Part shown: positions 61,975 through 64,000 of the stretch, in pieces | Layout of the letters: each line of letters begins with the position of its first letter | How positions within the stretch are numbered: position 1 is the first letter of the stretch | DNA from: Pseudobdellovibrionaceae bacterium | GTDB taxonomy: Bacteria > Bdellovibrionota > Bdellovibrionia > Bdellovibrionales > Bdellovibrionaceae | NCBI GenBank assembly: GCA_019637875.1 | Contig: JAHBUW010000002.1 | Location: 248,001-312,000, forward strand | Length of the DNA stretch: 64,000 bases | Reading direction: 5' to 3' | Notes under the pieces: model-generated | Told to the model about the DNA's origin: nothing | Database searches by the model: none | What the model saw: only the letters and a program-made list of their open reading frames with translations | Position numbers and translations under genes: made by a program

Positions 61975-62743
61975 GTTCCGCCTCCTGCACAAAAACCGAA
62001 GAGTTCGCCAACCGATCCACGAAGTATTTGCGATAAGCCTCGCGGTGGGCCGCCGCATTGGTGAAAGGCGCCTCGGTCCCAAGCCAGTCATCTGGAATCA
62101 AATTCACCACCCGTTCCACGACGGCCGGGGTAATTTTATTCTTCATTTCGATGTCGGCTTCCTTCAGAGACTTCGCGAAGGAAAGAAGAACGTGGTCTTT
62201 GATCAGCGGAAAAGCGCTATCGCTCTTTGGTTGGCCACTACCCCATGAGTAATGGAAATACAGGGCTGCACCATGATCGATCAGACGCAATTTTTTGTGC
62301 CAGACCAGCATGTTCGCATTGCGCGCGGTCCGATCGACATTTGTGATGAACGCGTCGAACCACACGATCTTCGACGCAAGAAGAGAATCCACCGGCTGCG
62401 AGATCGGATCGAATGTGACCGAGCCCGGCAGGTAATCCAACGCCAGATTCAGACCGCCACTGGCGCGGATCAAAGTCTGAATTTCCGGATCGGGCTCGCT
62501 ACGCGCAAGTTCGGGATCCAGTTCGGCGAAAACGATTTCAGGAATATCGAAACCCGCCGCACGCGCGAGTTCTCCCGCAATCAGCTCGGCGATAAGAACT
62601 TTCGTTCCCTGACCCGCACCCCGAAACTTCAAAACGTACAGGCCTTGATCGTCGCCTTCGACAATCGCCGGCAAAGATCCACCTTCACGAAGTGGCGTGA
62701 TGTAACGATCAACATGAATCGTGCGTAATCCCATGACGGCCAT
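61961..62743 (-). CDS. HipA-like Ser/Thr kinase-fold protein
   Basis: 260 residues: LYVLKFRGAGQGTKVLIAEL (Lys region), WFDAFITNVDRTARNANMLV (catalytic-loop D and N, like HipA DxxxxNxDRHxxN), LRLIDHGAALYFHY (metal-binding D, DHG in place of DFG). The protein is shorter than HipA (about 440) and lacks its N-terminal domain, matching the stand-alone HipA-like family. It is followed by DUF3037. A toxin role is unproven. An alternative ATG at 62734 is possible. Confidence 0.7.
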   Translation of the reverse strand: MAVMGLRTIHVDRYITPLREGGSLPAIVEGDDQGLYVLKFRGAGQGTKVLIAELIAGELARAAGFDIPEIVFAELDPELARSEPDPEIQTLIRASGGLNLALDYLPGSVTFDPISQPVDSLLASKIVWFDAFITNVDRTARNANMLVWHKKLRLIDHGAALYFHYSWGSGQPKSDSAFPLIKDHVLLSFAKSLKEADIEMKNKITPAVVERVVNLIPDDWLGTEAPFTNAAAHREAYRKYFVDRLANSSVFVQEAERAGS

Positions 62744-62789
62744 CTTAACGACTTCCGCGCCGGACGCACAGGTTTTTAATCAAGCTCGC

Positions 62790-63608
62790 TTAAGGGACGA
62801 CCAAAACCGGCTTTGTTCCCGAGCGCACCAGTTTTCCGGTCACCCGTCCAAAACTGGATTTCGGCTTCCTTCGAGGAGCGATGGCGATCAAATCACTGCG
62901 TTGTGCTTGTCGACGGATTCCCGCCGCCACCCCGCCCCGCGACAGCCCAACCCGCAGCTGCGGGTGCCGACGACCGAAGGCCGTCATTTTGCGTTCCGCC
63001 TCGCCCGCCATTTTTTCTTCAAGCCGCTTCCAGGTCGGATAATCCAAAATCGGGAAGGGCTCGCCCACGATGTGGTGAGCTTCGACATGAGACTTGAAGT
63101 CCCGACGGAAATTTTCGACCAGCGAAAGGGCCCGATCGGTGCGGCGATCAAAATCCGTCGGCACCAGAATGCGACGGGGGCGCACGGCCTTTTCTCCCCG
63201 ATGAATCCATACGGGGTACGGTGAAAGCGAAGCTAGCTTGTCGGCCACACTACCCAAGAAAAAGCTCGCCACGGGGCCCAAGCTCCGGTGACCAACCATA
63301 ATGAGCGGCTTCTTCTGACTCCGCGCAACTTTAAGAATTTCGTCTTCCGCACGACCAAAGCGGATTTCGATTCGTGCGCCTATGCCGAGTCCGTAGGACT
63401 TACGTGCTTTTTCCCGCAACTTCGACGAGATTTTCGCGGTTTCCGTCTTGAGATCGTCGAAATGCTGGATGTCTTCATAAACAAGAACGTAAATCACCGG
63501 CACCTTCATGCCCGTGGCCAGTATCTTCGCCTGACGCACGACTGTCTTTGAATAAGGAGACAGGTCAACGCCCACCACGATGGAATGAGGTTTCGAAGTC
63601 GCACTCAT
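62790..63608 (-). CDS. Tandem universal stress protein
   Basis: 272 residues with two UspA domains. The first (about 1-145) has VVGVDLSPYSKTVVRQAKIL and an ATP-binding pattern IMVGHRSLGPVASFFLGSVADKL (GxxxxGxxxxxxxGS). The second (about 145-272) has ILVPTDFDRRTDRALSLVENF and ends GKLVRSGTKPVLVVP, with its nucleotide motif degenerate. Usp proteins aid survival under starvation and stress. Its ATG shares a base with the stop of the upstream exported-protein gene (TAATG), so the two are coupled. Confidence 0.82.
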   Translation of the reverse strand: MSATSKPHSIVVGVDLSPYSKTVVRQAKILATGMKVPVIYVLVYEDIQHFDDLKTETAKISSKLREKARKSYGLGIGARIEIRFGRAEDEILKVARSQKKPLIMVGHRSLGPVASFFLGSVADKLASLSPYPVWIHRGEKAVRPRRILVPTDFDRRTDRALSLVENFRRDFKSHVEAHHIVGEPFPILDYPTWKRLEEKMAGEAERKMTAFGRRHPQLRVGLSRGGVAAGIRRQAQRSDLIAIAPRRKPKSSFGRVTGKLVRSGTKPVLVVP

Positions 63609-64000
63609 TATTTGCCTCCCGAAGCGGGCTCATCCGCCTTCAACCGAATATGAAAGGTCTCTTCCTCGCCTTTAAGAATCGCTTTGATCTCGAGTTCTTC
63701 GATCTCGCCCAACGAGCGCTCCCCGCCACCCATTTCGAAATGAGTTCCCTTGCGGTCCACCACGATCATTTCGCCGGGATAGGGTTTCAACCGGCGAACC
63801 GTGAGTTTCAGTGTGGCGGGGTCGATTTTTGCCTCTTCTCGCCCCACCACAAAAATCCGCCAAGGTTTTCCCCGCGAAAGGCGTACGCTCAGCATTTCGC
63901 CGTCCGCGCGCCAGGTCGCCGTTTCTTTCCAAGTTCGCTCCAGTTCGGAAGCTCCGGAATTCAAGCTCCCGCAGAGTAAGAACAAGACCAAAAATTTCAC
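63608..64000 (-). CDS. Exported protein of unknown function at the window edge
   Basis: 130 residues if it starts at the GTG that is the last codon of the window, directly giving a signal peptide (KFLVLFLLCGSLNSGAS). The start may lie outside. The mature part is beta-rich (EMLSVRLSRGKPWRIFVVGR, ATLKLTVRRLKPYPGEMIVV). Its stop overlaps the Usp start. No family recognised. Confidence 0.55.
   Translation of the reverse strand: MKFLVLFLLCGSLNSGASELERTWKETATWRADGEMLSVRLSRGKPWRIFVVGREEAKIDPATLKLTVRRLKPYPGEMIVVDRKGTHFEMGGGERSLGEIEELEIKAILKGEEETFHIRLKADEPASGGK

Overview
The window is GC-rich, gene-dense, double-membrane bacterial DNA. Many products are lipoproteins, beta-barrels or exported proteins, and genes are tightly packed with many ATGA and TAATG stop/start overlaps. 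The Flp-pilus locus layout, the numerous secreted proteins of unknown function and the envelope genes suggest a Bdellovibrionota (Bdellovibrio-like) chromosome. That is inferred from gene content; there is no rRNA here to confirm it. I see no tRNA, rRNA, insertion sequence, phage, CRISPR array or replication origin, and no gene-free stretch longer than 300 bases.

Layout. 1-5397 (minus): an arginine/ornithine succinyltransferase (AST) catabolic operon, astC - M20 hydrolase - astA - astD - small membrane protein. 5496-8498 (plus): a BatE-like TPR/SH3 protein, BamD, a TPR protein, hypoxanthine phosphoribosyltransferase and a 25-residue membrane peptide. 8495-11730 (minus): a TonB-dependent receptor with an HmuY-like lipoprotein. 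11802-13154: small exported proteins. 13378-21506 (plus): an Flp (Tad) pilus locus with Flp pilin, several pilin-like proteins, TadV, RcpC/CpaB, RcpA/CpaC, a fused TadZ-TadA ATPase and TadB. An exported RHS protein and a CxxCH protein follow. 23812-28637: small exported proteins, a CheY-like receiver, an outer-membrane protein and a secreted zinc metallopeptidase. 28744-30736 (minus): groES-groEL. 30898-34093: envelope proteins and a PilZ protein. 34079-41348: arginine biosynthesis, argC-argJ-argB-argF and argR on minus, argG-argH divergent on plus, with ARG-box-like operators between them.

41302-45614: enzyme fusions (P-loop kinase with unknown tail, HIT-acetyltransferase, tandem GNAT) and a secreted alpha/beta hydrolase. 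45651-50225 (minus): DUF4956 - HlyD/propeller fusion - TolC-like - VTC polyphosphate polymerase. I regard this as the best candidate for an undescribed trans-envelope system. It is divergent from 50486-55238 (plus): an exported L,D-transpeptidase, an orphan protein and an exported PEP-synthase-type ATP-grasp protein. 55429-58790: a serine beta-lactamase-like protein, a GreA-like factor and a two-component pair. 58871-61581: a radical SAM protein and a UdgX-type protein forming a DNA-repair operon behind a perfect 16-bp palindrome. 61588-64000 (minus): a HipA-like kinase with DUF3037, a tandem universal stress protein and an exported protein at the window edge.

How the parts may work together. 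Arginine synthesis and breakdown lie within about 35 kb under a local ArgR. argD is absent from the biosynthetic cluster, so the AstC-like aminotransferase might serve both directions. The AST operon lacks astB and carries an M20 hydrolase where astE would be expected.
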